The notes: a model not told the origin generated them from the sequence alone. DNA of 64,000 nt from Muraenolepis orangiensis (GCA_027704905.1 CM051004.1:14174436-14238435); one strand, 5' to 3'. Positions 37,794 to 50,900 are shown, counted from the stretch's first letter. Numbers and translations are program-made.

Positions 37794-38764
37794 CTAAAGA
37801 GGACAGGAAATGAGAGAGAGTGGATGAGAGGAGAGGAGAGCCAAGGAGAGGTGAGGAAAGGGCATGACATGAGAAGGGACAAGACAAAAGGAGACGAGGG
37901 AGAGTGGACAAGAGGAGAGGAAATGAGAGGACGGGAATTAAGAGAGCAAAGATGGAATGCCAGTGAAGGACATGAAAGGAGATCTTTCGCCAGTCCTGCT
38001 ACACGTCTGTATTTAACTGTTCTTTCAAACAGAGACAGGGAAGCCAGGAACCCGTTCGGAATGAGGCGTCTGCTCATACATCACATCCTAACAGCCTTAT
38101 TGCTCCATCACTCGGCTTCATTCATTTCCCCAGGCTTTAATAAACACACACATACACACACACACACACACAGCATGCATCCAACCAGCTTATCATAAAT
38201 CCAATATGTGTGTGACAAATGACCACCGCGTGGTATTATAGGAAGCGGCAGCTCCAGCAGGTCTTAGGCTAACAATCCTACACAGACACGTTCGCATATT
38301 GAATCAAACGGAAAAACACGCCCAAGATCAAATCCCATTGCACCGCGGCAAAGACAGGCACAGACACAATAGAGACACATAGACAGGCACAGCTTCTAAT
38401 ACATACTAAAACACTGCTGCTACCACCGTGATCCATCATTTACACACAAATACATATTTCCTAAATCAGGGATTTGACTTGCTAATAGACCGTGTGGTTG
38501 GTTAACGGTTCATATCAATATCCACCTTAGAGCCTGGTGGGAAATGAGCTTACACTAAACCGGGTTGTTGTTGATACAATTCTGGGAAGTGTGTCATTTC
38601 AATATAGATTTGTTGTTAAGATAAAATGAGCTTAGACGAAACAGAGTTGTTGTGTTGCTTGAACGCAAACCGTACATTTGTGGGAGTGGGAGTGTGTGTG
38701 TGTGGGGGGGCATTTCAATGTCGACTTTTGTTTTCAGCGATGATAGTGCTGAATTTGGACCCAC
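37794..38764 (-). other. raver2 intron 8
   Basis: GA-rich DNA near the acceptor (37800-37925), a short CA run (38145-38172), otherwise unique sequence. No other feature seen. Confidence 0.6.
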
Positions 38765-38867
38765 CTGTAGGGGAGTCGCCCAGCAGGCCCTTCCCCAGAA
38801 TCACGGGGCCCGGGGCCCTCAGAGACAAGGCCTTGTGGAGCAGCAGCCGTGAGGGGTCCCCCAGCAC
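38765..38867 (-). CDS. raver2: raver2 exon 8 (PTB-binding motif GLLGDSP)
   Basis: Reads VLGDPSRLLLHKALSLRAPG, then PVILGKGLLGDSPT plus one base. GLLGDSP fits the [S/G][I/L]LGxxP PTB-interaction motif and corresponds to GLLGEPP in human RAVER2. Acceptor CCTCGCCAG, donor GTGGGT. Confidence 0.93.
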
Positions 38868-39298
38868 CTGGCGAGGAACAGGGAGGATTCAGTAGGAAGG
38901 ACATAAAGACAGGTTGGAGAAAAGAGAAGAAAAGACCAGTTGGGATGTGGGGGGGGATTCCGTGAGTCTCCGGATTCTTGTACTTCTACTTGTCTTGTCA
39001 GGTTTAAATGTATTTTTCTTCTCCAGGTTAACGGAAAAAGCTTTTTTTTTTTTCAAAGGCCAATACTCCATTTGTATCAGCCGTGTTGTGTCTGGGACCA
39101 AATGCACAAAAATTACAAAACGATCGTCAGTATCATGATACAATATCAATTTGGGAGGTCCCTGTCCATTCCTGTCTCTCTTAAAAAGGGTTTAAATTGT
39201 TTAGAAAAGTAACCAAAGAAGACAAGGAAGATGAGAGGGTACATTACATAACTGCAGCACAGGGAGCCTTCGTCACTAAGCAAAGATTTCCATAAAAT

Positions 39299-39494
<196 letters not shown>

Positions 39495-39625
39495 GCAGCT
39501 TGATTTGAGTTACGAGGTGTTTGAGTTGTTATAATGTACTGAGTACTGGAAAGGCAAGAATGTGGATACACACAGATGTATGAGAAATAGACATGCACAC
39601 ATGTAACGCATAAGCACAAACACTA

Positions 39626-39656
<31 letters not shown>

Positions 39657-39689
39657 CACACACACTAACACACACACACAGGATCTCAC

Positions 39690-39788
39690 GTTGCTGATCC
39701 GCTTCTCTTTGATGTGCATGAGCTGCTGCTGGGCCAGCTGCATGTGCAGAAGGTTCTGGAGCACCAGTCCATTTCCCAGCATCGCGCT
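39690..39788 (-). CDS. raver2: raver2 exon 7
   Basis: Thirty-three codons, phase 0-0: SAMLGNGLVLQNLLHMQLAQ, then QQLMHIKEKRISN. Parallels the human RAVER2 stretch with LFLQNL...LAQQQLM. Acceptor GCCCTGCAG, donor GTGAGA. Probably an amphipathic, Leu/Gln-rich helix. Confidence 0.93.
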
Positions 39789-40096
39789 CTGCAGGGCAGA
39801 CGAGACACTCGTTTTATCACATGGTAAACAACACACACACACACACACACGTCAACATCACATCAACATGCAGACGTTTAATAGAAGTATAAACACAAAT
39901 GTGTAACGGCACATCCCCCCCCCCCCCCCCCCACCCACCCACACACACACACACACAGGCGTAAACGCTTGTGAACACCAACAAGTCAGCCAGTTACTGA
40001 GATCCAAACCAAAGAAAAAATGTATTTGATTTGCACTATGTGAATTAAATCACATTTTACCCGTCGACTTAAAACGGTGTCGGGTCTTTTTACATG

Positions 40097-40895
40097 CAAC
40101 CACCGTGAGTCACCTGTAGGTCATTAGAGGAACTACATGACAGTCTCTCCTTAATTTCCCTCGGGATAAATAAAGTTATCTTGAATCTTGAAATCTGTGA
40201 GCCACCTATAGGCCGTTAGAGGAACTACATGACAGTCTCTACCATGAGCCACCTATAGGCCGTTAGAGGAACTACATGACAGTCTCTACCGCGAGGCACC
40301 TATAGGCCGTTAGAGGAACTACATGACGGTCTCTACCGTGAGCCACCTATAGGCCGTTAGAGGAACTACATGACAGTCTCTCCCGTGAGCCACCTATAGG
40401 CCGTTAGAGGAACTACATGAGTCTCTACCGTGAGCCACCTATAGGCCGTTAGAGGAACTACATGCAGTCTCTACCGTGAGCCACCTATAGGCCGTTAGAG
40501 GAACTACATGACAGTCTCTACCGTGAGCCACCTATAGGCCGTTAGAGGAACTACATGGCAGTCTCTACCGTGAGCCACCTATAGGCCGTTAGAGGAACTA
40601 CATGGCAGTCTCTACCGTGAGCCACCTATAGGCCGTTAGAGGAACTACATGGCAGTCTCTACCGTGAGCCACCTATAGGCCGTTAGAGGAACTACATGGC
40701 AGTCTCTACCGTGAGCCACCTATAGGCCGTTAGAGGAACTACATGGCAGTCTCTACCGTGAGCCACCTATAGGCCGTTAGAGGAACTACATGGCAGTCTC
40801 TACCGTGAGCCACCTATAGGCTGTTAGAGGAACTACATGGCAGTCTCTACCGTGAGCCACCTATAGGCTGTTAGAGGAAATACATGTTAGTCTCT
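40097..40895 (-). repeat. 47-bp minisatellite, about 17 copies
   Basis: Units contain CCTATAGGCCGTTAGAGGAA (plus strand) and CTACATG(G/A)CAGTCTCTACCG. The unit is the reverse complement of the short array at 19879-20032 in jak1. A non-repeat insertion (40146-40197) containing CCCTCGGGATAAATAAAG splits the first copy. Confidence 0.93.
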
Positions 40896-41070
40896 CGGGT
40901 GTTCTCTGCTATGAAGGGAACATTACATTATCAAAGCAAACTCATCTTAACGTCTTCAATCAAATGTGTTTTTTATGTTCATCTAATGAGCTGCCTGCTT
41001 GGTTAAAGGTTGCTTTTGTGGATCATTCGAATGACATTTGAAAGTCGAAAATCTTTGTGAAAGACACCGT

Positions 41071-41242
<172 letters not shown>

Positions 41243-41253
41243 GAAGTGGGGAC

Positions 41254-41336
41254 CTGGTGAGCTTTCCCCAGGGTGAGCAGGGCCGAGGTGATGGGTGGAC
41301 GCAGGAACGGCAGGCTGTGGTGGCGGCCGTACTTTC
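41254..41336 (-). CDS. raver2: raver2 exon 6
   Basis: Two bases complete Gly, then KYGRHHSLPFLRPPITSALL and TLGKAHQ. Equivalent to human HSLPHLMNPSISPAFLHLNKAHQ. Acceptor TTTGCAG, donor GTCCCC (weak). Confidence 0.93.
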
Positions 41337-41354
41337 CTGCAAACACACACCAAA

Positions 41355-41620
41355 TGGCACCTGGGTTAGTACTTCTCCTGGACACTCATCATCTGAACAC
41401 ATGGGTTAGTACATCTCCTGGACACTCATCATCTGAACACATGGGTAAGTACTTCTCCTGGACACTCATCATCTGAACACATGGGTTAGTACATCTCCTG
41501 GACACTCACATCATCTGAACACATGGGTAAGTACTTCTCCTGGACACTCATCATCTCAACACCACCTGGGTTAGTACTTTTCATGGACACTCACATCATC
41601 TCAACACATGGCTTAGTACT
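41355..41620 (+). repeat. 43-bp minisatellite, about 6 copies
   Basis: Units read CTGGGTTAGTACTTCTCCTG, then GACACTCATCATCTGAACACA. Begins about 20 bp upstream (in transcript) of raver2 exon 6. Confidence 0.9.
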
Positions 41621-41735
41621 TTAAAGCATAAAGTAGTTCATCGTCATCACCATCATCATCTTCTGCTTCATTCTTACCACATATAATAACAATAAGAAGA
41701 AGAATGATGAATATAATCTGACAGTAAGAATGATT

Positions 41736-42125
41736 CAGCTGTCGGCCGTGAAACGTCTGCCATGTAACCCTTTGGGGTGATACCCCCTGTCAATGTATCG
41801 CCTCTAAAAGGGCTTGTTTTTTTCCGGTCTGTTTGTTATTGTGTCCAACCTCCAAGTCTCTGGAGAGTTGAGTTGTTGAGGGAAGAGAAGGGTTGAAACG
41901 TGAGTGAGTCGGCAAGAGTTTGTTGTGTTGTGACCACAGAAAGCGTAGCTTTCTTTGTATTTCTTTGTAGTTGTATTTCTCAGTAGGGATCCTTTCCATA
42001 ATGTTGTCAGCTATGTATAGTAACAGACTGAGCCCGTCAGTGGCAAAAACAAGCACTTGACGGGCGCTATCGCTCCAAAGGGTTACACTGCAGACGATCG
42101 CAGATATTTCGCGGCTGACGGCTGA
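41736..42125. mobile_element. Possible non-autonomous DNA transposon with imperfect inverted ends
   Basis: Left GTCGGCCGTGAAACGTCTGC then CATGTAACCCTTTGG, right CCAAAGGGTTACACTGCAGA then CGCGGCTGAC. The ends are inverted, imperfect copies of each other over about 40 bp. An AT/GC-mixed interior of about 300 bp includes a 116-codon open frame on the - strand with no known domain. Family unknown. Confidence 0.45.
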
Positions 42126-43360
42126 AGTGTTCTCGCTCAATACTGGACCAAATTCAAAAACTGTTTGCGTCAGTCACTTAGACCCAAAATGATATGATGA
42201 TAAGGTCCAGATTGGAAAACGGGGGTTACTTAATGGGCCAGGAACGATTAAAGGCCAAATCACAGTTGATTGGTCGACTGGTGAACGATGTGTAGTGTTT
42301 TGTATTGTCAAATCGAAACACTGCATTTTCTGTGGTTGAGTGCATCACGCCGACCTCTTCTCAGCAGTGCCTTTGAATGATTTGGTGACATATTTTTCCC
42401 ATGGATGTATTACATTTTTTACATTGTTTCAATAGAGCAGACTCCTAGAGATGCCTCACGATTCCATTTCCAGATTTGCTCGTCGGTTCATGTGCAGACA
42501 TTAACCCCCCCCCCCCGCCCCACCCCTTGTGTATGTGGAGTCTGGACGTGGATCGTCTCAAACAAGCTGTACGATGGCGAACTGTAAAATTAGCATAACT
42601 TGGTGAAACGGGCCAAGTAAAGAGGTGTAGGCCTCTGCAAGGTCCAGATAAGTGTGGTGCGGACCTTTATCTTGTGTTTAAACATTCCTCCTTCTCCCCG
42701 TCCTCATCACCCCCCCCCCCCCCCCCCCCGAATAGGTAGTCAACGCTTTAACATTTAATCACCACCCCTAATTTTAGACTTGAATTGTGCAGGATCTTCT
42801 CCTTGAACAGCGCTCCCTCCTCTCCTCCTCTCCTCCTCCTCCTCCTCCTCCTCCTCTCCTCCTCTCTCCCTGCCTCTCCTTACTCCCCCCCCCTCTCTTC
42901 TTCTCTCCTCATCCTGTTCTCCTTTCTCTCCGCGGTCTTTCTACTATCTCATCAGGCGAGTGTCAGGAGACGGAGCCAGGGGAGTGTTGTGATAGTACAC
43001 AGGGAGCGAGGGAGAGAGAGAGAGAGAGAGAGAGAGAACAGAGAGATTTGGACGGTGCCTCTGAATACAAGCCCAGTAAGGGCGTGGAAACAACGAGTCA
43101 TCTCCAAGAAGGCCATCTTGGGTGTTATAAATACTCCTCCATCATGGTGGTTTCTTCCATCTACTCCTGCTGCTCCTTTCCCTCTGAGTGGAATCTCGTG
43201 GCTGTGGTAAGGCGGGAGGTTTTAACACAACACGAAGCAGCCGATTTCATTCTAAAATACACATTTAAATTCTTGTGGTTTGGCCACAAAACCACAGGAA
43301 TTTGATGATGAATTCATCTAACAGCTCTGAGCTGGTGGTGAGCCACGGTTGGCGGTTGCA
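42126..43360 (-). other. Interior of raver2 intron 5, no gene
   Basis: Unique sequence with C runs (42503-42514, 42711-42729), a CTC-rich stretch (42821-42925) and a short GA run (43015-43035). No exon-like frame conserved with raver2. Confidence 0.5.
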
Positions 43361-44420
43361 TTGTTTCTCAGGTCCTATTGGCTGCCAGTAGTCAGGTGTA
43401 CCGACTGTTTCTGAGGTACTCTTGGCTGCCAGTAGTCAGAGGTGTACCGACTGTTTCTCAGATCCTATTTGCTGCCAGTAGTCAGGTGTACCGACTGTTT
43501 CTGAGGTACTCTTGGCTGCCAGTAGTCAGAGGTGAACCGACTGTTTCTCAGATCCTATTTGCTGCCAGTAGTCAGGTGTACCGACTGTTTCTGAGGTCCT
43601 CTTGGCTGCCAGTAGTCAGAGGTGTACCGACTGTTTCTGAGGTACTCTTGGCTGCCAGTAGTCAGAGGTGTACCGACTGTTTCTCAGATCCAATTTGCTG
43701 CCAGTAGTCAGGTGTACCGACTGTTTCTGAGGTACTCTTGGCTGCCAGTAGTCAGAGGTGAACCGACAGTTTCTGAGATCCTATTTGCTGCCAGTAGTCA
43801 GAGGTGCACTGACTGTTTTTGAGATCCTATTTGCTGCCAGTAGTCAGAGGGGCATTGACTGTTTCTGAAGTCCTATTGGCTGCCAGTAGTCAGAGGGGCA
43901 CCGACTATTTCTGAGGTCCTATTTGCTGCCAGTAGTCAGAGGTGCACTGACTGTTTCTGAGGTCCTCTTGGCTGCCAGTAGTCAGAGGGGCACCGACTGT
44001 TTCTGGAATCCTATTGGATGCCAGTAGTCAGAGGCTTACAGACTGTTTCTGAGATCCTATTTGCTGCCAGTAGTCAGAGGTGTACCGACTGATTCTGAGA
44101 TCCTATGGGCTGCCAGTAGTCAGAGGTGTACCGACTGTTTCTGAGGTCCTCTTGGCTGCCAGTAGTCAGAGGTGTACCGACTGTTTCTGAGGTCCTCTTG
44201 GCTGCCAGTAGTCAGAGGTGTACCGACTGTTTCTGAGGTCCTCTTGGCTGCCAGTAGTCAGAGGTGTACCGACTGTTTCTGAGGTCCTCTTGGCTGCCAG
44301 TAGTCAGAGGTGTACCGACTGTTTCTGAGGTCCTCTTGGCTGCCAGTAGTCAGAGGGGCACCGACTGTTTCTGAAATCCTATTGGATGCCAGTAGTCAGA
44401 GGCTTACCGACTGTTTCTGT
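43361..44420 (+). repeat. 46-bp minisatellite, about 23 copies
   Basis: Units contain GGCTGCCAGTAGTCAGAGG, then TGTACCGACTGTTTCTGAGG and TCCTCTT. Located in raver2 intron 5. Confidence 0.93.
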
Positions 44421-44507
44421 ACTTCTACGTAACCTTTACTTGAATAAGCGTTGTGTATTGTCAGTGCATGGGCACTTCAAAGTAGTGTGTACCATCATAA
44501 TTCAAGA

Positions 44508-44671
<164 letters not shown>

Positions 44672-44837
44672 TAGAGAGATGGATAGAAATAGAGCTTGGT
44701 ATGAAGTAGTGTACGAGCTTTCATCTCTCGATATAGTCAAAATCATGCTATTTAATGCAGTGCCGTCATCCCCATCACACTTTAGAATACCGGACCATAC
44801 ATGCACACACATGCTAGCAGACCTCTAGAGAGCATAC

Positions 44838-44958
44838 CTCCTCTCTTGCCGGTGTGGTAGGGTCTGAGGAGGACCTGCAGGGCGGTCGGGTTGGCAATGC
44901 TGGTCAAGAACTGAGCCAGGTTGGGCTCCGGGAGCAGGCCTTTCTTATTACCCAGCAT
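44838..44958 (-). CDS. raver2: raver2 exon 5 (post-RRM3, GLLPEPN)
   Basis: Reads MLGNKKGLLPEPNLAQFLTS, then IANPTALQVLLRPYHTGKRG plus one base. KGLLPEPN and LQVLL are shared with human RAVER1/2. The acceptor ATCCAAGCAG lies 18 nt after a long (TG)n. Donor GTATGC. Confidence 0.95.
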
Positions 44959-44973
44959 CTGCTTGGATACAAA

Positions 44974-45202
<229 letters not shown>

Positions 45203-46317
45203 CATGGTTACAGTTAGTTTAGTCTTACAAATCAGACTTAAACTAAAATCTGATGGCAGACTGGCACATATTTAGGTGAACGGGGCCTGGTGGTCATTTC
45301 ACAAACGACTTTCATTGGCGTCACATCAAACCTCCCAAACAAGGCTAACTCTCCCCTATTGATCCCTGGTGCAAATAAGCTTTATTACATTTTTTAAATG
45401 AACTAGTCAGTGTTGACCCTGCTTGGTGCTGAGAAGAGAGTTTTAGTTGTGCGTCTGTGTGTGCATGTGCGTGTGCGTGTGCGTGTGTGTGTGTGTGACT
45501 AAGGCGACAGCGGAAGGAGGGATGGTCAGCATAAGGATTCTCTGCACTAAGTCCCGGTTTGTCCTCGTTGGACGGTGAACGAGGTACAGCCGAAAGCTGC
45601 CCCCCCCCCCCTCCCCCCGCCCCATCTCCTCCCCCCCCCCCCCCATCTCCCGGTAGCGCTACGCTATACTGTCTTCGTGGCACGCGCTATCTATCTATCT
45701 ATATTCCCACCCAAACTTTCTGTCCACACACACGTGTGTGAAACATCTCAGGGCAGGCTTCACTTGACCCTACTTGTACAATGAGCAAGTCTTCAGCGTG
45801 CACCACATATAGACGGTAATAGGAGTGATTATCCAGCAGAAATCCCCTATCATTATCGTCATAATGAATTCTGTTCTCCTTCCCAGCCGGGGGGGCTCCT
45901 TTTGAGTCTCGGAAAAGACAGGGTCTTTATCTGCTTTTCATTTTATGCTGCTTCTAATCGGCGGCGTTGGCTTCACGGCCTGCATATGAACACACATATA
46001 TATATCTATATATATATATATCTATATATCTATATATATCTTGTGTCGTGTCTCCCTCTCTGTGTGGCAGGGCTGGCACGGAGGGGTCTTTGAGAAGGGA
46101 AGAAGACGAGTCCTTTCCCGCCAGGCAGAGCTGTAATCACGGCATCAGCGGGGGGTCCTCGGAGGTCCATGGGAGGGACGCCATCTCTGCCTCAAATGTC
46201 CCCACCCCCCCACCCCCCCACTAACGGGGCCCCTTGATCACTTATGTATTCAAACAGGCCCATGGCTCTGTTTGAATACATTCAGGTTGGTTTTGTTTAT
46301 CTGTCTGTCTGTGTCTA

Positions 46318-46321
<4 letters not shown>
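45203..46321 (-). other. Interior of raver2 intron 4, no gene
   Basis: Unique sequence with C runs (45600-45645), a (TA)n/(TCTA)n stretch (45996-46040) and another C run (46201-46219). No gene recognised. Confidence 0.5.
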
Positions 46322-46354
<33 letters not shown>

Positions 46355-46439
46355 TTGTGTGTGTGTGTGTGTGTGTGTGTCTCAGGCAACATCAATAACT
46401 GACTGTGTGTCCATTCCGTGTGTCCATTCAGCGTGTGGC

Positions 46440-46484
<45 letters not shown>

Positions 46485-46580
46485 CCCCGTTTGTCCCCAC
46501 GTGTTTGTGTGTGTCCATTTGTGTTGGTGTGTGTTTATCCGCGAGTATCCTTGTGTGTGCGTGTGTGTGTGTGTCCATGT
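46322..46580 (+). repeat. (GT)n compound
   Basis: TG runs (46322-46351, 46358-46380, 46444-46481) with CCTTG/CCATG interruptions. Reads AC in the raver2 transcript, complementary to the UG run before exon 5 of the same intron. Confidence 0.88.
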
Positions 46581-46987
46581 GTGTATCCGTGTGTATCTCA
46601 GGAAACATGAGATTACTGTTAATGAGAAACTGGCCTTGATTGTCCAACAGGGTCGAGTCTCAGAACTTTAAGTGCTAACCGGCCGGTGCTAAACATGGCC
46701 ACGAGGCAGATTATGTCCCCAAAAATAAGAGCTCCATTAGTCCTAATCTTGTTTTTAATGTGAACGCGAGAACGTGATAACACCCCAAATGTTTTTTTTC
46801 CATTTTAACAGTCACTATTAAAAAACCTGCCAGTAGCAGTAAGCTAAGATTATACTACACATGAATACCATAGCAACTATCCAATAATAAAATGTATATT
46901 CCCCTCAGTTGTTACTGAGTATCTGGTTGGGGGAATAATAAGCAATATGTGAATGAGCTAAATTCCCCCTCCCCCCCAAACAAGTGT

Positions 46988-48695
46988 ACAAGAGAAAATG
47001 CTCCAAGTACAAGAGAGACAAGTGCTCCCAGTACAAGAGAAACAAGTGCTCCCAGTACAAGAGAGACACATGCTCCCTGTAAAAGAGAAACAAGTGCTCC
47101 CAGTAAAAGAGAAACAAGTGCTCCCAGTAAAAGAGAAACAAGTGCTCCCTGTAAAAGAGAAACAAGTGCTCCCAGTAAAAGAGAAACAAGTGCTCCCAGT
47201 AGAAGAGAGACAAGTGCTCCCAGTACAAGAGAGACAAGTGCTCCCAATACAAGAGAAACAAGTGCTCCCAATACAAGAGAAACAAGTGCTCCCAGTACAA
47301 GAGAAACACATGCTTCCAGTACAAGACTGACACATGCTCCCAGTACAAGAGAGACAAGTGCTCCCAGTACAAGAGAGACAAGTGCTCCTAGTACAAGATA
47401 GACACATGCTCCCAGTACAAGAGAAACAAGTGCTCCCAGTACAAGAGAAACAAGTGCTCCTAGTACAAGATAGACACATGCTCCCAGTACAAGAGAAACA
47501 AGTGCTCCTAGTACAAGATAGACACATGCTCCCAGTACAAGAGAAACAAGTGCTCCCAGTACAAGAGAAACAAGTGCTCCTAGTACAAGATAGACACATG
47601 CTCCCAGTACAAGAGAGACAAGTGCTCCTAGTACAAGATAGACACATGCTCCCAGTACAAGAGAAACAAGTGCTCCCAGTACAAGAGAAACAAGTGCTCC
47701 CAGTACAAGAGAGACAGTGCTCCAAGTACAAGAGAGACACATGCTTCCAGTACAAGAGAGACAAGTGCTCCCAGTAAAAGAGAAACAAGTGCTCCCAGTA
47801 AAAGAGAAACAAGTGCTCCCTGTAAAAGAGAAACAAGTGCTCCCAGTAAAAGAGAAACAAGTGCTCCCAGTAGAAGAGAGACAAGTGCTCCCAGTACAAG
47901 AGAGACAAGTGCTCCCAATACAAGAGAAACAAGTGCTCCCAATACAAGAGAAACAAGTGCTCCCAGTACAAGAGAAACACATGCTTCCAGTACAAGACTG
48001 ACACATGCTCCCAGTACAAGAGAGACAAGTGCTCCCAGTACAAGAGAGACAAGTGCTCCTAGTACAAGATAGACACATGCTCCCAGTACAAGAGAAACAA
48101 GTGCTCCCAGTACAAGAGAAACAAGTGCTCCTAGTACAAGATAGACACATGCTCCCAGTACAAGAGAAACAAGTGCTCCTAGTACAAGATAGACACATGC
48201 TCCCAGTACAAGAGAAACAAGTGCTCCCAGTACAAGAGAAACAAGTGCTCCTAGTACAAGATAGACACATGCTCCCAGTACAAGAGAGACAAGTGCTCCT
48301 AGTACAAGATAGACACATGCTCCCAGTACAAGAGAAACAAGTGCTCCCAGTACAAGAGAAACAAGTGCTCCCAGTACAAGAGAGACAGTGCTCCAAGTAC
48401 AAGAGAGACACATGCTTCCAGTACAAGAGAGACAAGTGCTCCCAATACAAGAGAAACAAGTGCTCCCAGTACAAGACTGACACATGCTCCCAGTACAAGA
48501 GACAAGTGCTCCCAGTACAAGACTGACACATGCTCCCAGTACAAGAGACAAGTGCTCCCAGTACAAGAGAGACAAGTGTTCCCCGTACAAGAGAGACAAG
48601 TGCTCCCAGTACAAGAGAGACAAGTGCTCCCAGTACATGCGAGACACATGCTCCTAGAACAAGAGAGAAAAGTGCTCCCAGTACAGTAAGAGAGA
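46988..48695 (+). repeat. 24-bp minisatellite, about 71 copies, 1.7 kb
   Basis: Units combine ACAAGTGCTCCCAGTACAAG and AGAG. Because 24 is a multiple of 3 and most units lack stops, long open frames of several hundred codons appear on both strands; these are not genes. A block of about 671 bp starting near 47100 recurs near 47770. The array ends 45 bp after the donor of raver2 exon 4. Confidence 0.95.
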
Positions 48696-48739
48696 CAGCC
48701 GGGGCTGCGGGGATCAGAATGACCCCTGTTGGGACTCAC

Positions 48740-48931
48740 CACTCCCTGGGCGGCGATGAGGGCGGCCAGGGTGCTGCGTCCCGAGGCCCCGGGGGTGCAG
48801 AGAGACAGGCGGATCTCCTGGCCGCCCAGCAGGGTGCGGTCCATCTCCATCAGCACTGCCTCCGCCTGCTCCGCGCTCTCGTACTCCACCACGCCGAAGC
48901 CTCGCACGGAGCTGCTCTCGTCCTGGGCCAG
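48740..48931 (-). CDS. raver2: raver2 exon 4 (RRM3)
   Basis: Sixty-four codons, phase 0-0: LAQDESSSVRGFGVVEYESA (RNP1-like GFGVVEY), EQAEAVLMEM, LLGGQEIRLSLCTPGASGRS and TLAALIAAQGV. CxPGxxGRSTLAALIAAQ is a raver-family signature after RRM3. Acceptor CATGCTCCAG, donor GTGAGT. Confidence 0.96.
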
Positions 48932-48934
48932 CTG

Positions 48935-49014
48935 GAGCATGCACGCGCACACATACACACACAGGCACGCGCACACATACACACACAGGCACGCGCATAC
49001 ACACACGCACGCAC

Positions 49015-49069
<55 letters not shown>

Positions 49070-49146
49070 CGTGCACACACACACACAACAAAACACACAC
49101 ACACACACAGGCATGCACGCGCATACATACACACACACACACACAC
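48935..49146 (+). repeat. AC/GCAC repeat before raver2 exon 4 acceptor
   Basis: Reads TG/TGCG in the transcript and ends about 11 nt before the exon. Confidence 0.9.
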
Positions 49147-49814
49147 TGAGCAAACATGGACACGACATTTTGATACACTTCATATGATCTGACATAAAAA
49201 CTAATTGTCTAACATTTAGATTTTCTATGAGAATAGTTTTTTTATTATCCATTGTATATTTTATTGTGCTACACAATAGAATTGTTAAAACTGGACATGG
49301 ACTTCCAAAAGCTCCAATCAAATATGCCCCAAGGCCTCGTGGGTAATGGGAAAACTATGGATACATTATTATATAATATATTGTAATGTATTGAGATGTT
49401 TGCTATTGTATACACTGACAGACGGAGAGAAAATATTCCAGCAAACACTGCAAAACATGCACGACCATCCGGTGCTAGATTTGAGTAATCAATGTGGCGC
49501 TACTGGTGTAGCTAAGAGCAGGATGAATAATGCAGTTAGTTTAATAGTCTATAGCTAATGGATCACGTTCATGCTAATGGCTGGGCGAAATGAAGCACAA
49601 CGCTGACATACAGCCGGAGGCGGAGATTAATTCCACACGTTGTCCACAAACACGACACGGGGGGACACTCTCATACAGTCGACCTTTGAACCCTCGGAGA
49701 AACCAGCTGTGGTAAAGTAGGTCAAACATCGGAAATCTTAAAATTATATATGTATTTATGTATTTATAATTCTAAGCACGTGGTGAGAGGATTTATCTTC
49801 GCAAGTTGCAACGC
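49147..49814 (-). other. raver2 intron 3, unique stretch
   Basis: AT-rich unique sequence, no gene or element recognised. Confidence 0.5.
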
Positions 49815-50335
49815 GACCCGGTTAAAGAAATAAAGACTACAACCTGTTAACGAAATAAAGACTACAACATTTATAGAAATAAAGACTACAACCTGTTAAC
49901 GAAATAAAGACTACAACATTTATAGAAATAAAGACTACAACATTTATAGAAATAAAGACTACAACCGGTTAAAGAAATAAAGACTACAACGGTTAAAGAA
50001 ATAAAGACTACAACATTTATAGAAATAAAGACTACAACCGGTTAAAGAAATAAAGACTACAACGGTTAAAGAAATAAAGACTACAACATTTATAGAAATA
50101 AAGACTACAACCGGTTAAAGAAATAAAGACTACAACGGTTAAAGAAATAAAGACTACAACAGTTAAAGAAATAAAGACTACAACAGTTAAAGAAATAAAG
50201 ACTACAACCGGTTAAAGAAATAAAGACTACAACGATTAAAGAATTATGACTTCAAAGGTTAAAGAAATAAAGACTACAAAGGTAAAATAAATAAAGACTA
50301 CAACGGTTAAATAAATATGACGGTTAATAATTTTT
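49815..50335 (+). repeat. 24-bp minisatellite with AAATAAAGACTACAAC core
   Basis: About 22 units of 22-24 bp alternating GGTTAAAG and ATTTATAG linkers. Nearly each unit holds AATAAA on the + strand, antisense to raver2. Confidence 0.93.
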
Positions 50336-50598
50336 TGGACTACAATGGTGAATGCTTCCACATCCCACACTGCACTTCCTTGCCCTTGGTTCTCCGGTGA
50401 TCAGCTCTCCTCTCACTCATACTGGAGTCAGGAACGGGTGGATTGATGGATGACGGACAGATACGAGAGGGGGGGGGGAAAGCCCCGGGGGATAGTGAGA
50501 GAAGAGTGACGGGAGGTGGGCAGGTCGCGGTTATTATCGGTGTACATGGCAATTACTATGTACGTTACTTAAGCTTGCTGTATGGAGGGATATCAAAA

Positions 50599-50601
50599 AG
50601 A

Positions 50602-50659
<58 letters not shown>
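50599..50659 (+). repeat. (AG)30 microsatellite
   Basis: In raver2 intron 3. Reads (CU)n in the transcript. Confidence 0.93.
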
Positions 50660-50660
<1 letters not shown>

Positions 50661-50858
50661 GTTGCCATGATTAGTGAGTGAGTGATTGATATGGGTGAGG
50701 AGGGATTGAGGTATGGACCAGAATGACGGATGTTTACGAAAATAATGTAATGACAATTTCTGGATAAAAACGAATACCATGTATGTATGCAGTGTGAATG
50801 GCTCTATTGCAGCACCAATAATGCTTAGTTGGATTTCAATGGGATAATAAAACGGATT

Positions 50859-50861
<3 letters not shown>

Positions 50862-50900
<39 letters not shown>

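Noticed and set aside
40097..40895. Regular 47-bp repeats that could look like a CRISPR array
   Set aside because: No unique spacers between units, eukaryotic intron context, and a second array of the same unit elsewhere. It is a minisatellite.
42787..43305. 172-codon frame starting at a CTC-rich stretch
   Set aside because: Low-complexity start and no domain; no agreement with raver2 splice phases.
46912..48647. Open frames of 340-540 codons on both strands (Ser/Cys/Leu-rich or Val/Gln/Glu-rich)
   Set aside because: They are translations of a 24-bp tandem repeat, which is open in several frames by arithmetic. They lie in an intron and have no conserved domain.
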